Source: Clostridium sp. C2-6-12 (GTDB taxonomy: Bacteria > Bacillota > Clostridia > Clostridiales > Clostridiaceae). Taken from it: a stretch of 64,000 nt of DNA. The translations under genes were made by a program, and so were the position numbers. The DNA is taken from the NCBI RefSeq assembly GCF_009928485.1, contig NZ_JAABNP010000028.1, forward strand, positions 17,372 through 81,371. Direction: 5' to 3'. Below the pieces are notes generated by a model. That model was given only the letters and a program-made list of their open reading frames with translations. It made no database searches and was not told the origin of the DNA. This document shows, piece after piece, positions 42,155 through 50,119 of this stretch. Within the stretch, counting starts at the first letter, position 1, and each line of letters opens with the position of its first letter.

Positions 42155-42412
42155 TTGAATAATATAAAGAATCTAATTCCGGAAATAAAAATGGTTTATA
42201 CAGTTCAAGAAGTTTCTAAAATATTAGGAGTAAATAAAAATAGTGTCTATAGTCTTATAAATGCAGGTGTTATAAAAACCATGAAGTTAGGCAGACAAAA
42301 AATAACAATAAACTCATTGGTAGAATTTTTGGAAAATTATGATGGTTATGACCTTAGTGACTTATCTAATATTAGATGTATCTATGAATATAAAAACAGT
42401 ATAAAATCTTAA
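42155..42412 (+). CDS. xis: Excisionase-like HTH protein
   Basis: 85 residues from TTG 42155, preceded by aaaggagg at the right spacing; in-frame ATG 42131 has no such site. VYTVQEVSKILGVNKNSVYSLINAGVIKTMKLGRQK is a MerR/excisionase-type winged helix (HTH_17), followed by the wing and a short tail. In Tn916-like elements such a protein directs the integrase to excision. It may also regulate transcription. A bidirectional terminator follows 32 bases on. Confidence 0.8.
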   Translation: MNNIKNLIPEIKMVYTVQEVSKILGVNKNSVYSLINAGVIKTMKLGRQKITINSLVEFLENYDGYDLSDLSNIRCIYEYKNSIKS

Positions 42413-42443
42413 TTTGTAATATTTAATTATAAATGAAATGAAA

Positions 42444-42486
42444 AAATGAGGTGCTTTAAAACGAAAAATTTTTAAACACCTCATTT
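42444..42486. terminator. Bidirectional terminator after xis
   Basis: AAATGAGGTGCTTTAAA (42444) pairs with TTTAAACACCTCATTT (42471) with one bulged base, between the convergent xis and cargo genes. Confidence 0.8.
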
Positions 42487-42508
42487 CTATATAAATATGT
42501 ATTCTCTA

Positions 42509-43225
42509 TTAATTAGTCATTTTTCCATCAGCTTCAAAGTGATAAGAAGTTCCATTGATTATTCTTGAACCTATTTGCATTTCTCCATTTTGACCTAAAT
42601 AATACCAAGTGCCATTTGACTGCAACCATGCATTTTCTTGCATAACTCCTGAATTTGAATCAAGGTAATACCATATACCTCTATCCGACATTGTGTCACC
42701 TTGAAACCAATTTGTAGTCATAGCTCCTGTAGCTTCATCGAAGTGGTATTGTTTATCATTAACTTTATACCAACCTCTTGCTGCATTACCTGATTGTGTG
42801 AAGAAATACCATTTTCCATCAATAGCTCTCCAGTTATTCTTAACTAAACTAACTCCGTCTTCTGAATAGAATTTATCTTGCCACTTCGCTGTACTCCCAT
42901 CATTTTGTATTAAATACAAATCAGATGTTATAAACCCTTTAACTATCTTAACATGTGAAGAGTCAGCCTTCTCATTGAATGCTGATGTACCGTTTTGATA
43001 GTTAGGTGTTCTAAAAGGCAGCATTACTCCAGTTCCTTTACCTATATCTCCTCTATCTCCTTTTATTGTTATTTCAGATTTAGAGTTCTGTTTAGATTGT
43101 TCCATAGTTTGACCTGTGTCAACCACTTTACCATGGAGCTCTGCATGAGCAGGTACTGCACCCATAGTCATGACCGTAGCTATAGCAGCCGCAACAGTTA
43201 CAAATTTTTTTGATATTTTATTAAT
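42509..43225 (-). CDS. Secreted cell-wall-binding repeat protein, copy A (element cargo)
   Basis: 238 residues. A Sec signal peptide (KKFVTVAAAIATVMTMGAVPAHA) is followed by a unique domain of about 110 residues (DRGDIGKGTGVMLPFRTPNYQNG) and about five CW_binding_1 repeats of the choline-binding type (DGKWYFFTQSGNAARGWYKV; GTWYYLGQNGEMQIG). The repeats bind wall teichoic acid choline or similar; the unique domain is unknown. The start is odd: GTG 43234 lies inside the ribosome site aaggggtgg, and the best spaced codon is ATT 43225. Near-identical to the next gene. Confidence 0.8.
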   Translation of the reverse strand: MNKISKKFVTVAAAIATVMTMGAVPAHAELHGKVVDTGQTMEQSKQNSKSEITIKGDRGDIGKGTGVMLPFRTPNYQNGTSAFNEKADSSHVKIVKGFITSDLYLIQNDGSTAKWQDKFYSEDGVSLVKNNWRAIDGKWYFFTQSGNAARGWYKVNDKQYHFDEATGAMTTNWFQGDTMSDRGIWYYLDSNSGVMQENAWLQSNGTWYYLGQNGEMQIGSRIINGTSYHFEADGKMTN

Positions 43226-43253
43226 ATTAACCACCCCTTAAAAATACTATTTT

Positions 43254-43973
43254 TTAACTAGTAAGTTTGCCATCAACTTCAAATTTATAAGATACACCAT
43301 TGATTATTCTTGAACCTATTTGCATTTCTCCATTTTGACCTAAATAATACCAAGTGCCATTTGACTGCAACCATGCATTTTCTTGCATAACTCCTGAATT
43401 TGAATCAAGGTAATACCATATACCTCTATCCGACATTGTGTCACCTTGAAACCAATTTGTAGTCATAGCTCCTGTAGCTTCATCGAAGTGGTATTGTTTA
43501 TCATTAACTTTATACCAACCTCTTGCTGCATTACCTGATTGTGTGAAGAAATACCATTTTCCATCAATAGCTCTCCAGTTATTCTTAACTAAACTAACTC
43601 CGTCTTCTGAATAGAATTTATCTTGCCACTTCGCTGTACTTCCATCATTTTGTATTAAGTACAAATCAGATGTAATAAATCCTTTAACTATTTTAACATG
43701 TGAAGAGTCAGCTTTCTCATTAAATGCTGACGTACCATTTTGATAGTTAGGTGTTCTAAAAGGTAACATTACTCCAGTACCTTTACCTATATCTCCTCTA
43801 TCTCCTTTTATAGTTATCTCAGATTTAGAGTTTTGTTTTGATTGCTCCATAGTTTGCCCGTCATGCCCAATACTGTTAATCTTAATTTCAGCATTGGCAG
43901 GAACTGCTCCCATAGTTATAACAGTAGCTATAGCAGCTGCACCAGTTACAATTTTTTTTGATATTTTATTAAT
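43254..43973 (-). CDS. Secreted cell-wall-binding repeat protein, copy B (element cargo)
   Basis: 239 residues, tandem paralogue of copy A with the same signal peptide, unique domain and repeats. A 344-base tract (43297-43640) is identical to 42552-42895; further upstream about one base in ten differs but almost no residues, and only the first residues after the signal peptide (EIKINSIGHDG versus ELHGKVVDT) and the C-terminal end differ. Same leader: aaggggtgg with ATT 43973 at the best distance and GTG 43982 inside the ribosome site. Secreted, wall-associated; function unknown. Confidence 0.8.
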   Translation of the reverse strand: MNKISKKIVTGAAAIATVITMGAVPANAEIKINSIGHDGQTMEQSKQNSKSEITIKGDRGDIGKGTGVMLPFRTPNYQNGTSAFNEKADSSHVKIVKGFITSDLYLIQNDGSTAKWQDKFYSEDGVSLVKNNWRAIDGKWYFFTQSGNAARGWYKVNDKQYHFDEATGAMTTNWFQGDTMSDRGIWYYLDSNSGVMQENAWLQSNGTWYYLGQNGEMQIGSRIINGVSYKFEVDGKLTS

Positions 43974-43982
43974 ATTAACCAC

Positions 43983-44302
43983 CCCTTAAAAATACTAATT
44001 GCAATCATGAAATTCTATTATAATATTATTGCATAAAATACTATTTTCTTTATATATTACAATAAAAGTATATCCTTAAATGTATTTAATATCAATAGAT
44101 GTTTTTATAAGGTTATTTTATATTATATTTACCATAATGATTTTATTATTTATGTATGAATATAAAACAGAAAATAATATCATAATATTATTGTGGGAAA
44201 AATTATTTTGTGGGAAAATAGTGGGAAGATATACTGTTATAGAAAAGTTGGTCTTTTAGAAAGCATTAAAACAAGAGGTTTAGTGTTTTTTAGTGTCATG
44301 TA
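43983..44302. other. Right end of the element, non-coding
   Basis: About 320 bases between the cargo promoter and attR. It holds the right arm sites (GTGGGAAAA words at 44193, 44210 and 44221) and otherwise AT-rich DNA, with no supported gene. Confidence 0.6.
44193..44229. repeat. Right arm-type integrase sites
   Basis: Three direct copies: GTGGGAAAA (44193), GTGGGAAAA (44210), GTGGGAAGA (44221). The same GTGGGA word occurs three times near attL. Spacing of 11 to 17 bases fits integrase arm binding. Confidence 0.55.
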
Positions 44303-44352
44303 GAAGCTAGACATGGTAAAGCATTTAAAGGTCTTTTAGATAGATATTTTAA
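44303..44352 (+). repeat. attR: right direct repeat of the integrated element
   Basis: Copy of 36309-36358 with one mismatch, coding for the old end of rubrerythrin (EARHGKAFKGLLDRYFN then stop TAA at 44354). It is a gene remnant without start. It marks the right border of the element. Confidence 0.92.
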
Positions 44353-44384
44353 TTAAGATTAAATTCATAGAGTTCTTATAGTAT

Positions 44385-44421
44385 AAAAGAGCAAACACTT
44401 ATATGAGTATTTGCTCTTTTT
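44385..44421. terminator. Bidirectional terminator, originally of rubrerythrin
   Basis: AAAAGAGCAAACACT (44385) pairs with AGTATTTGCTCTTTT (44406) with one mismatch. It stands just behind attR and before the convergent macrodomain gene. It was probably the rubrerythrin terminator before the element was inserted. Confidence 0.8.
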
Positions 44422-44425
44422 GCAT

Positions 44426-45079
44426 TTACAACCTTTGTTCATATAATTTTTGAAAAGTATTATAAGTTTTTTCATCAATGCAGACTATAGCGATTTCATC
44501 TAAAATATCTGGCGAGTTTTTAATGAAGGATAAAATTTCATCTAATGCTATATTGCAAGCTTCTTCTAGTGGATAAGAATAAGCGCCAGTACTTATAGAA
44601 GGGAAGGCTATAGTTTTTATAGGATGTTCAGTTATATATTCAATTGAATCTCTTAGTAAATAATCCTTATGTTTATTTTCAGTAAATATATTTGTATTAA
44701 ATAGATATAAATTTTTATTAATATATTCATTGATTTGATTTCTGTAATAATCAGAATAATTAACGGCAACTTCAAGCACAGAACTATAGGCGCTTCTTAA
44801 GTATTTTTCTTCAGAACCGCTATGCCTATAAATAGGACCTACCGTATGTATTACCCAATATACACCTAGTTCGGTTAAATTATATGATTTCGTTATTTTT
44901 GACTTACCAGTTAAGCAGCCGTTTAAAGTTTTACATTCTTCTAATAATTTTGCGCCACACGCTCTATGGATTGCTCCATCAACACCACCTCCACCAAGTA
45001 GGGAGGTATTGGCAGCATTTACTATTGCATCAAATTTAATTTTGGTTATATCACCTAGTAATATTTCAAGCTTTGTCAA
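44426..45079 (-). CDS. Macrodomain protein (ADP-ribose hydrolase-like)
   Basis: 217 residues from TTG 45079, six bases after gaggtg. Macrodomain motifs: GDITKIKFDAIVNAANTSLLGGGGVDGAIHRACG at about residues 9-42 (binding and catalytic loop 1), LGVYWVIHTVGPIY about 78, and IAFPSISTGAYSYPLEEA about 157 (loop 2). Members of this MacroD/YmdB type remove ADP-ribose from proteins or deacetylate O-acetyl-ADP-ribose. A 25-residue insert (QINEYINKNLYLFNTNIF) before loop 2 is unusual compared with about 180-residue relatives. Single gene. Confidence 0.93.
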   Translation of the reverse strand: MTKLEILLGDITKIKFDAIVNAANTSLLGGGGVDGAIHRACGAKLLEECKTLNGCLTGKSKITKSYNLTELGVYWVIHTVGPIYRHSGSEEKYLRSAYSSVLEVAVNYSDYYRNQINEYINKNLYLFNTNIFTENKHKDYLLRDSIEYITEHPIKTIAFPSISTGAYSYPLEEACNIALDEILSFIKNSPDILDEIAIVCIDEKTYNTFQKLYEQRL

Positions 45080-45238
45080 ATAAATCACCTCATATTTATA
45101 GTCATAAATTCTCTTAATTAATAGTTTACACCTAAATCACTAAAATAAAAATAGTTATTTTACAGAAAATGTAAGAAGGATACATACTCTTATAAAGTAC
45201 GTATCCTAGATTTTTCTTCTGAAATAAATTATTAGAAA

Positions 45239-45889
45239 CTATAATATTGACTTAAGCTCTAAATTTTTTCTTCTATTATCTAATGGATTTAAATTAATAT
45301 GGTGTATTTTCATTGTCTCATCAGGGTTCATGATTAATTCATCTAAGCGAATTCTACCATCTTTGGTATTGGCAACAACCATTATTTCCATACCTTTTTT
45401 ATAAGTTACCCAGTTGTAGCCATCTTTAACAACCTTATTAACATCTTCCATAGATATTAAAGCTGTTTCTTTAGGATTACCAAATTTATCTCTTAAAATT
45501 ATTCCCATAGTCTCATGATCGATTTTTGTGCAATCATTTTTTAAGTTTCTATTATATAATTCTAAATTTTCTTTTCTATTATCTAATGTATTTCCATTTA
45601 AGTGTTTTATTGGAGCTTTTGTATTTACATCTAAAATTACAGATTGAATAGTTTGCTTAGCGGGCATATTTTTCCCATTTACTTTAGTAGTTGTTAGCGT
45701 TTGGACTAAATAATTGTTAAAATCTTTATGCCATTCAGCAAACCAAATTCCTGCATTTTTAACTCTTTCGGCATCAAAAGTATCTATTTTGCAGATAAGT
45801 TCAGTTCCATCTTTTTTTAAGACAGAAATTTCTGTGATATTGCCTTTTGTAGTATATTTATTTTCTTGAGTTTTATAATTTGTATTTAT
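45239..45889 (-). CDS. HNH-endonuclease-like protein, apparent ATA start
   Basis: 216 residues if read from ATA 45889, seven bases after gaggtg; the only ATG (45667) would cut off about 75 residues that continue in the same open frame (NTNYKTQENKYTTKGNITEISVLKKDG). Two repeated segments carry the AP2/HNH-like pattern: IKHLNGNTLDNRKENLELYNRN and IHHINLNPLDNRRKNLELKS near the end, as in homing-type HNH proteins. Either an ATA start is used, or ATG mutated to ATA and the gene is weak or decaying. Target DNA is unknown. Its promoter lies in 45890-46000. Confidence 0.6.
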   Translation of the reverse strand: MNTNYKTQENKYTTKGNITEISVLKKDGTELICKIDTFDAERVKNAGIWFAEWHKDFNNYLVQTLTTTKVNGKNMPAKQTIQSVILDVNTKAPIKHLNGNTLDNRKENLELYNRNLKNDCTKIDHETMGIILRDKFGNPKETALISMEDVNKVVKDGYNWVTYKKGMEIMVVANTKDGRIRLDELIMNPDETMKIHHINLNPLDNRRKNLELKSIL

Positions 45890-46286
45890 GGTAAAGCACC
45901 TCTTTCATAATTTTATGTTTAAATAATAAATTTAGATATTTAAATATGCCATTTATCAGAAAAATAACATAAAATAGATTATTCTACAAGATAGTATTAT
46001 AATTATAACCATACATACCTGATTTAAACATTATATCATTATACCAAATTAATATTATAAAAGAAATACAACTTAATAAAAAAGTACAAGAATATTTAAC
46101 TTGTAAAAATAATTACTTAGTTACTAAGTAATTAGGTAAAACTAAAAATAGGTAGACATAGCTGCTTTTACTAAGTAAAATAAAAGGTGATGTTTGGAAA
46201 AGTGTGAAATAATACATTGTAAGAGAACATGTAAAGTAAAGAAATATAGATTGTTTTATATGAAAGTTTAATAAGAGGGAATAATT
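45890..46286. other. Intergenic region with MarR/HxlR-type palindrome
   Basis: About 400 bases between divergent genes. The only clear signal is the palindrome at 46112-46132 described separately; a related half-site ACTAAGTAAA lies at about 46169. No gene was found. Confidence 0.5.
46112..46132. promoter_or_regulatory. Palindromic operator candidate upstream of the MATE gene
   Basis: ATTACTTAG, TTA, CTAAGTAAT: perfect 9-base arms around three bases. Sequences of this form are bound by MarR/HxlR-type repressors, which often control efflux pumps. It is about 155 bases before the MATE start. Confidence 0.5.
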
Positions 46287-47654
46287 ATGATAATTACAAA
46301 AGAATTAAAAAATATAGCTCAAGATAAAAAATTTATACGAAAAACTATAGCAATTACAGTTCCAATAGCTTTGCAAGCTTTATTGAATACAAGTCTAAAT
46401 CTTGTAGACACGGTAATGATTGGAAGTTTAGGTCAACAATCTATTGCAGCTGTTGGATTAGCTAATAAGGTATTCTTTGTATTCACTTTGCTGCTATTTG
46501 GAATCGTAAGTGGTTCTTCAATTTTAACTGCCCAATATTTTGGAAAAAGAGATATTAAAAACATAAGAAGAGTATTAGGAATGTCTTTAAGCATAGGATT
46601 AGCTGGATCATTTATTTTTGTGATTCCAAGCTTAATATGTCCTGAAGCTGTTATGAGTATTTTTACACCAAATGAAGGTACAATAAAAACTGGTGCAGCA
46701 TATTTAGCCATTGCAGCAATAAGCTATCCGTTAACAGCAATTACAAACGTTTATGTTGCTTTGCTAAGAGGGGTAAATCAAGTAAAAGCGCCTGTTATAA
46801 TAACATTATTATCTATTTTTATAAAAATCACATTAAATTATATTTTAATATTTGGACATTTAGGAATGCCTGCTCTTGGAGTTCAAGGAGAGGCTATTGC
46901 TACTTTAATTGCAAGAACGTTTGAATGTGCATGTATATTGTCAGTTGTATATTATCAAAAAGGTCCAGCTGCAGCCAAACTTAAGGAATTATGGGATTTT
47001 AATAAGGTGTTTGTAAAATTGTTTTTTGTAACTGTATCTCCTGTTATTATTAATGAATTTATGTGGGGATTAGGCGTTACTATGTATTCACTTGTTTATG
47101 GAAGAATGGGTGATGAAGCAGTTGCTGCTATTACGATAACTCAAACTGTTGAACAGATCATAACTGTAGTTTTCCAAGGAATTAGTGCTGCAACAGCTGT
47201 TATCTTAGGTAATGAATTAGGTGCAAATAAATTAGAAGAGGCCAAAACTCATGCTAAGTATTTCATAATATTACAATTTATTAGTGCATTAGCTATGGGA
47301 CTTATATGCTTTGTCATTAAAAATCCATTAATTAGCTTGTTTAATGTAACAGATTTGGTAGGAGTTAATATAAGCAGATGTTTAATTGTATTTATACTTT
47401 ATTTACCTTTTAAAGTATTTAATTGGGTTAATATTGTAGGTATACTTAGAAGTGGTGGTGACACTAAAGTAGCATTAATGCTTGATATTACAGGAGTTTG
47501 GTGCGTTGGTATACCTTTTGCTTTTTTAGGTGGAATGATACTTCATGTACCAATTTATCTTGTATATGCTATGGTTACATTTGAGGAAGTATATAAATTC
47601 GTATTAGGTTATAGAAGATATAAGAAAAAAGTATGGTTAAGAAATTTAGTTTAA
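46287..47654 (+). CDS. MATE family efflux transporter
   Basis: 455 residues with twelve membrane helices in two related halves. ITVPIALQALLNTSLNLVDTVMIGSLGQQSIAAVGLANKV at about 19-58 and its counterpart PVIINEFMWGLGVTMYSLVYGRMGDEAVAAITI at about 252 are typical of the MATE (NorM/DinF) family. These export drugs or metabolites in exchange for Na+ or H+. ATG behind aagaggga. The palindrome upstream suggests repressor control. Substrate unknown. Confidence 0.92.
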   Translation: MIITKELKNIAQDKKFIRKTIAITVPIALQALLNTSLNLVDTVMIGSLGQQSIAAVGLANKVFFVFTLLLFGIVSGSSILTAQYFGKRDIKNIRRVLGMSLSIGLAGSFIFVIPSLICPEAVMSIFTPNEGTIKTGAAYLAIAAISYPLTAITNVYVALLRGVNQVKAPVIITLLSIFIKITLNYILIFGHLGMPALGVQGEAIATLIARTFECACILSVVYYQKGPAAAKLKELWDFNKVFVKLFFVTVSPVIINEFMWGLGVTMYSLVYGRMGDEAVAAITITQTVEQIITVVFQGISAATAVILGNELGANKLEEAKTHAKYFIILQFISALAMGLICFVIKNPLISLFNVTDLVGVNISRCLIVFILYLPFKVFNWVNIVGILRSGGDTKVALMLDITGVWCVGIPFAFLGGMILHVPIYLVYAMVTFEEVYKFVLGYRRYKKKVWLRNLV

Positions 47655-47798
47655 GCTAGTTAATTAAATGTTATGAATTTGGAAAGAATATTGATTAAAA
47701 GATAAAAAAATATATAATTATAAGTGAGAAAAGATTTCAATTAACGTCATGTACTAAAAGTGTAATAAATTATAGCAAAAGAAGAAAGGAATTGAATT

Positions 47799-48578
47799 AT
47801 GGATCCAATAGCATTTCAAATTGGAGGCTTTGAAGTTAGATGGTATGGAATACTAATAGCTTTGGGTGTAATCTTAGCTGTTTTATTAACTGGCTATAAC
47901 TGTAAAAAGAAAAATGTAGATTTTGATATTATATTAGATGTATTTTTTATTGCATTTCCAACAGCTATTATAGGAGCTAGGGCATACTATGTAATATTTG
48001 AATTTGAAAATTATAGGGATAATTTAATTGATATTTTTAACATTAGAAAAGGTGGATTAGCAATTCATGGAGGGTTAATAGGCGCATTTTTAGCAATTTA
48101 TTTTTTCTCAAAAATAAAAAAGATAAATTTAATAAAATATTTAGATGTAGCAGCGCCAGCAATTATATTAGCTCAAGCAATTGGAAGATGGGGAAATTTC
48201 ATGAATGGTGAAGCTCATGGGAGAGAAGTTTCTTATGAATTTATAAGCAAGTTTCCAATGTTTATACAAAAGGGAATGTATATTGGAGGAACATATTATC
48301 ATCCCACCTTTTTATATGAGTCCTTTTGGAACATTTTAGTGTGCATAATATTGCTTACAATTCTATATAAGAAAAATAGTGAAGAAAATGGAGTAGTCAT
48401 AGCAAGTTATTTAAGCTTATATTCTTTAGGCAGGGTATTTATTGAGGGGCTGAGAACTGATAGCTTGATGTTAGGTAATATTAGAGTAGCTCAACTTGTA
48501 AGTATTATTGGAATAATAATTGGATTAAGTATTATATTTATTATTAAGAGAAGAGAAGCACGAAAATTAATAGAATAA
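47799..48578 (+). CDS. lgt: Prolipoprotein diacylglyceryl transferase
   Basis: 259 residues with seven membrane helices. Lgt motifs: RWYGILIALGVILA near residue 14, GARAYYVIFE near 68, the catalytic HGGLIGAF near 94, the signature GRWGNFMNGEAHG at about 130, and FLYESFWN near 170, then SLGRVFIEGLRTDSL. It adds diacylglycerol to the lipobox cysteine of prolipoproteins, for example the substrate-binding protein and amylase of the maltodextrin locus downstream. Start ATG with agaaagga. Single gene with terminator. Confidence 0.96.
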   Translation: MDPIAFQIGGFEVRWYGILIALGVILAVLLTGYNCKKKNVDFDIILDVFFIAFPTAIIGARAYYVIFEFENYRDNLIDIFNIRKGGLAIHGGLIGAFLAIYFFSKIKKINLIKYLDVAAPAIILAQAIGRWGNFMNGEAHGREVSYEFISKFPMFIQKGMYIGGTYYHPTFLYESFWNILVCIILLTILYKKNSEENGVVIASYLSLYSLGRVFIEGLRTDSLMLGNIRVAQLVSIIGIIIGLSIIFIIKRREARKLIE

Positions 48579-48580
48579 TA

Positions 48581-48627
48581 AAGGATTGATGATTTTACAT
48601 TAAATTATAAAATCATCAATCTTTTTT
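48581..48627. terminator. Bidirectional terminator between lgt and the AraC gene
   Basis: AAGGATTGATGATTTTA (48581) pairs with TAAAATCATCAATC (48608) followed by TTTTTTA; the genes on both sides converge here. Confidence 0.85.
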
Positions 48628-48635
48628 ATACTCTT

Positions 48636-49520
48636 TTATTGTGACGCATTTTCAATCTTTTTTTTGTACTTATAAGGAGTTTCGCCATAGTGTTCTTTAA
48701 AACAATTTATGAAGGACTTAATATTAGGAAAACCATTATCAAAAGCTAGTTGATTAATTGAATAATCACTATTCATTAAATCCCTGTAAGCAGAAGTTAA
48801 TCTTATATTTTTTAAATATGTACCAACAGTAATACCCATATATTTCTTAAATATTGTAGCAAGGTATTCTTTTGAAAGTTGGTATTTATATGCAATTTCA
48901 TCTAATGAAATATTCTCCTTATAATTTGCATCTATATAATCAGTAATTATTTTTAAACGTTCTAAATTTCTTTCATTCTTCAATTCTAAGTTGGCATTGC
49001 GTTTAATGCTAAAGTCATTTAAAAGGATATATAATATTTCATAGAGTAGACTTTCTATTTTTAAGTAGTGAAATTTATTATTAGAATTTTCATCATCAAC
49101 AAATAAAAGAGAAATGTGGTTGCTTTCCATATCATTTATATACATGTCCACTATTTCTTCATGAATATCTTTGAGTCTTTGTATGCTTTTATTATTACTT
49201 TTTAATTTAAATTCTATGTTATCAATATCCGGACAATTATCTTTAATAAAATTATAAGAAATTAATACTGTTATCATGGTAACAAGATCCTGACCGTAGT
49301 TCACTACTGAATGAACATCTCCGCTATTTACTAAATATAATTGTTTTTTTTCAATGGAAGTAATAATTCCGTTTGTGGAAAAAGTAGCATTTCCCCTATA
49401 TAGATAAGTTAATTCTAAGTCCTTGTGCCAATGTTTTAGAACTACTCCTGGATCAGTGTGGATTACTATTTTAGCGGGTATTCTCTTTGGTGTTGTAACT
49501 ATTTCATAACTATAATTCAT
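48636..49520 (-). CDS. AraC-family transcriptional regulator
   Basis: 294 residues. An N-terminal cupin-like sensor domain (HTDPGVVLKHWHKDLELTYLYRG, residues 22-45, with NSGDVHSVVN) is followed by two helix-turn-helix motifs in the last 100 residues: ISLDEIAYKYQLSKEYLATIFKKYMGITVGTYLKNIRL and INQLAFDNGFPNIKSFINCFKEHYGETPYKYKK. It is divergent from the maltodextrin operon, about 640 bases away, and could sense sugar or act on other genes. Single gene. Confidence 0.9.
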   Translation of the reverse strand: MNYSYEIVTTPKRIPAKIVIHTDPGVVLKHWHKDLELTYLYRGNATFSTNGIITSIEKKQLYLVNSGDVHSVVNYGQDLVTMITVLISYNFIKDNCPDIDNIEFKLKSNNKSIQRLKDIHEEIVDMYINDMESNHISLLFVDDENSNNKFHYLKIESLLYEILYILLNDFSIKRNANLELKNERNLERLKIITDYIDANYKENISLDEIAYKYQLSKEYLATIFKKYMGITVGTYLKNIRLTSAYRDLMNSDYSINQLAFDNGFPNIKSFINCFKEHYGETPYKYKKKIENASQ

Positions 49521-49751
49521 TTAAGCATCTCCTTTTTGTAATTTATAACTAATATTTCGATAGTTATAAATAATTTGAATATTAATGGAATAAAAAATCT
49601 GTATATAGATTTATAACTATTACTAAAATATTAATAAATGACAATCAATTTTATAATAAAATGCTATATTATGCAAAAGTATAAGTTTATAATAGTTATT
49701 GTAAACGGTATTTAAAGCGAAACCAAAATATGAGGTGTTACACAATTTAAA

Positions 49752-49763
49752 GCAAGCGATTGC
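49752..49763. promoter_or_regulatory. LacI/MalR-type operator 1
   Basis: GCAAGCGATTGC, palindrome around central CG, as bound by LacI-family sugar repressors. Confidence 0.6.
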
Positions 49764-49838
49764 AAAAAATAAAAATAATACGTAATAGTAACAATAATAA
49801 GCCGTCAATTATTATTATAAACAAAAAAAAGAAATTGT

Positions 49839-49850
49839 GCAATCGATTAC
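49839..49850. promoter_or_regulatory. LacI/MalR-type operator 2
   Basis: GCAATCGATTAC, eleven of twelve positions of the same palindrome, 87 bases after the first; directly followed by TGCAACG. Confidence 0.55.
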
Positions 49851-49968
49851 TGCAACGTTATAATAATACATTTGTTAATAATATTATAATTACAACTAAA
49901 ATAATATTAATAAATGGATGTAATTTTTATCTTAATTATAATATAAAGCATATTTATTTTATAATTAT

Positions 49969-49980
49969 GCAATCGGTTGC
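49969..49980. promoter_or_regulatory. LacI/MalR-type operator 3
   Basis: GCAATCGGTTGC, palindromic, 130 bases after the second. It lies a few bases after a TATAAT-like sequence (TTATTTTATAATTA), so a bound repressor would block this promoter. Confidence 0.6.
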
Positions 49981-50012
49981 CTAGCTAAAATGGAAAACTT
50001 AAATTTGTTTGC

Positions 50013-50119
50013 ATGATTTTTCTTACTAAATTAGATTTTCTTTATTACATATGTAATTTAATAAGAAAAAATCATTAAAATATCCTTAAATCCAAAAAAT
50101 ATATGTGAATTTAAGGATA
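50013..50119 (+). promoter_or_regulatory. Two stable hairpins in the malE leader
   Basis: The first has 21-base arms, from ATGATTTTTCTTACTAAATTA (50013, shown to 50033) to its complement ending at 50075, with one mismatch and one bulge. The second is TATCCTTAAAT (50081) with ATTTAAGGATA (50109). They lie in the leader 40 to 140 bases before the start codon. They may stabilise the mRNA or control termination; neither is followed by a T run. Confidence 0.5.

Larger units (their letters stand above)
36309..44352. mobile_element. 8-kb integrative (probably mobilizable) element with CRESS-virus-like Rep
   Basis: Bounded by 50-bp direct repeats. Contents left to right: tyrosine integrase, minus-strand regulator, long palindrome, two small genes, FtsK/TcpA-like ATPase, origin-like stem-loop, HUH-SF3 Rep, excisionase-like protein, and two secreted wall-binding proteins as cargo. 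There are no phage structural genes and no type IV secretion set. Streptococcal integrative mobilizable elements with viral-Rep-type relaxases plus TcpA coupling proteins are known, and this has the same gene kit, so I infer an IME that excises, replicates by rolling circle, and uses a helper for transfer. Confidence 0.85.

Noticed and set aside
36309..44352. Element as a prophage or filamentous phage (ATPase as Zot-like)
   Set aside because: No capsid, coat or tail genes were found; the ATPase is FtsK/TcpA-like and the gene kit fits an integrative mobilizable element better.
45239..45667. HNH-like gene beginning at the first ATG (45667)
   Set aside because: Upstream 75 codons are open and protein-like with a ribosome site before ATA, so the ATG version is probably truncated.
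49760..49984. 74-residue Asn/Ile/Lys-rich frame in the maltodextrin control region
   Set aside because: Low complexity, no ribosome site, contains the operator sites.
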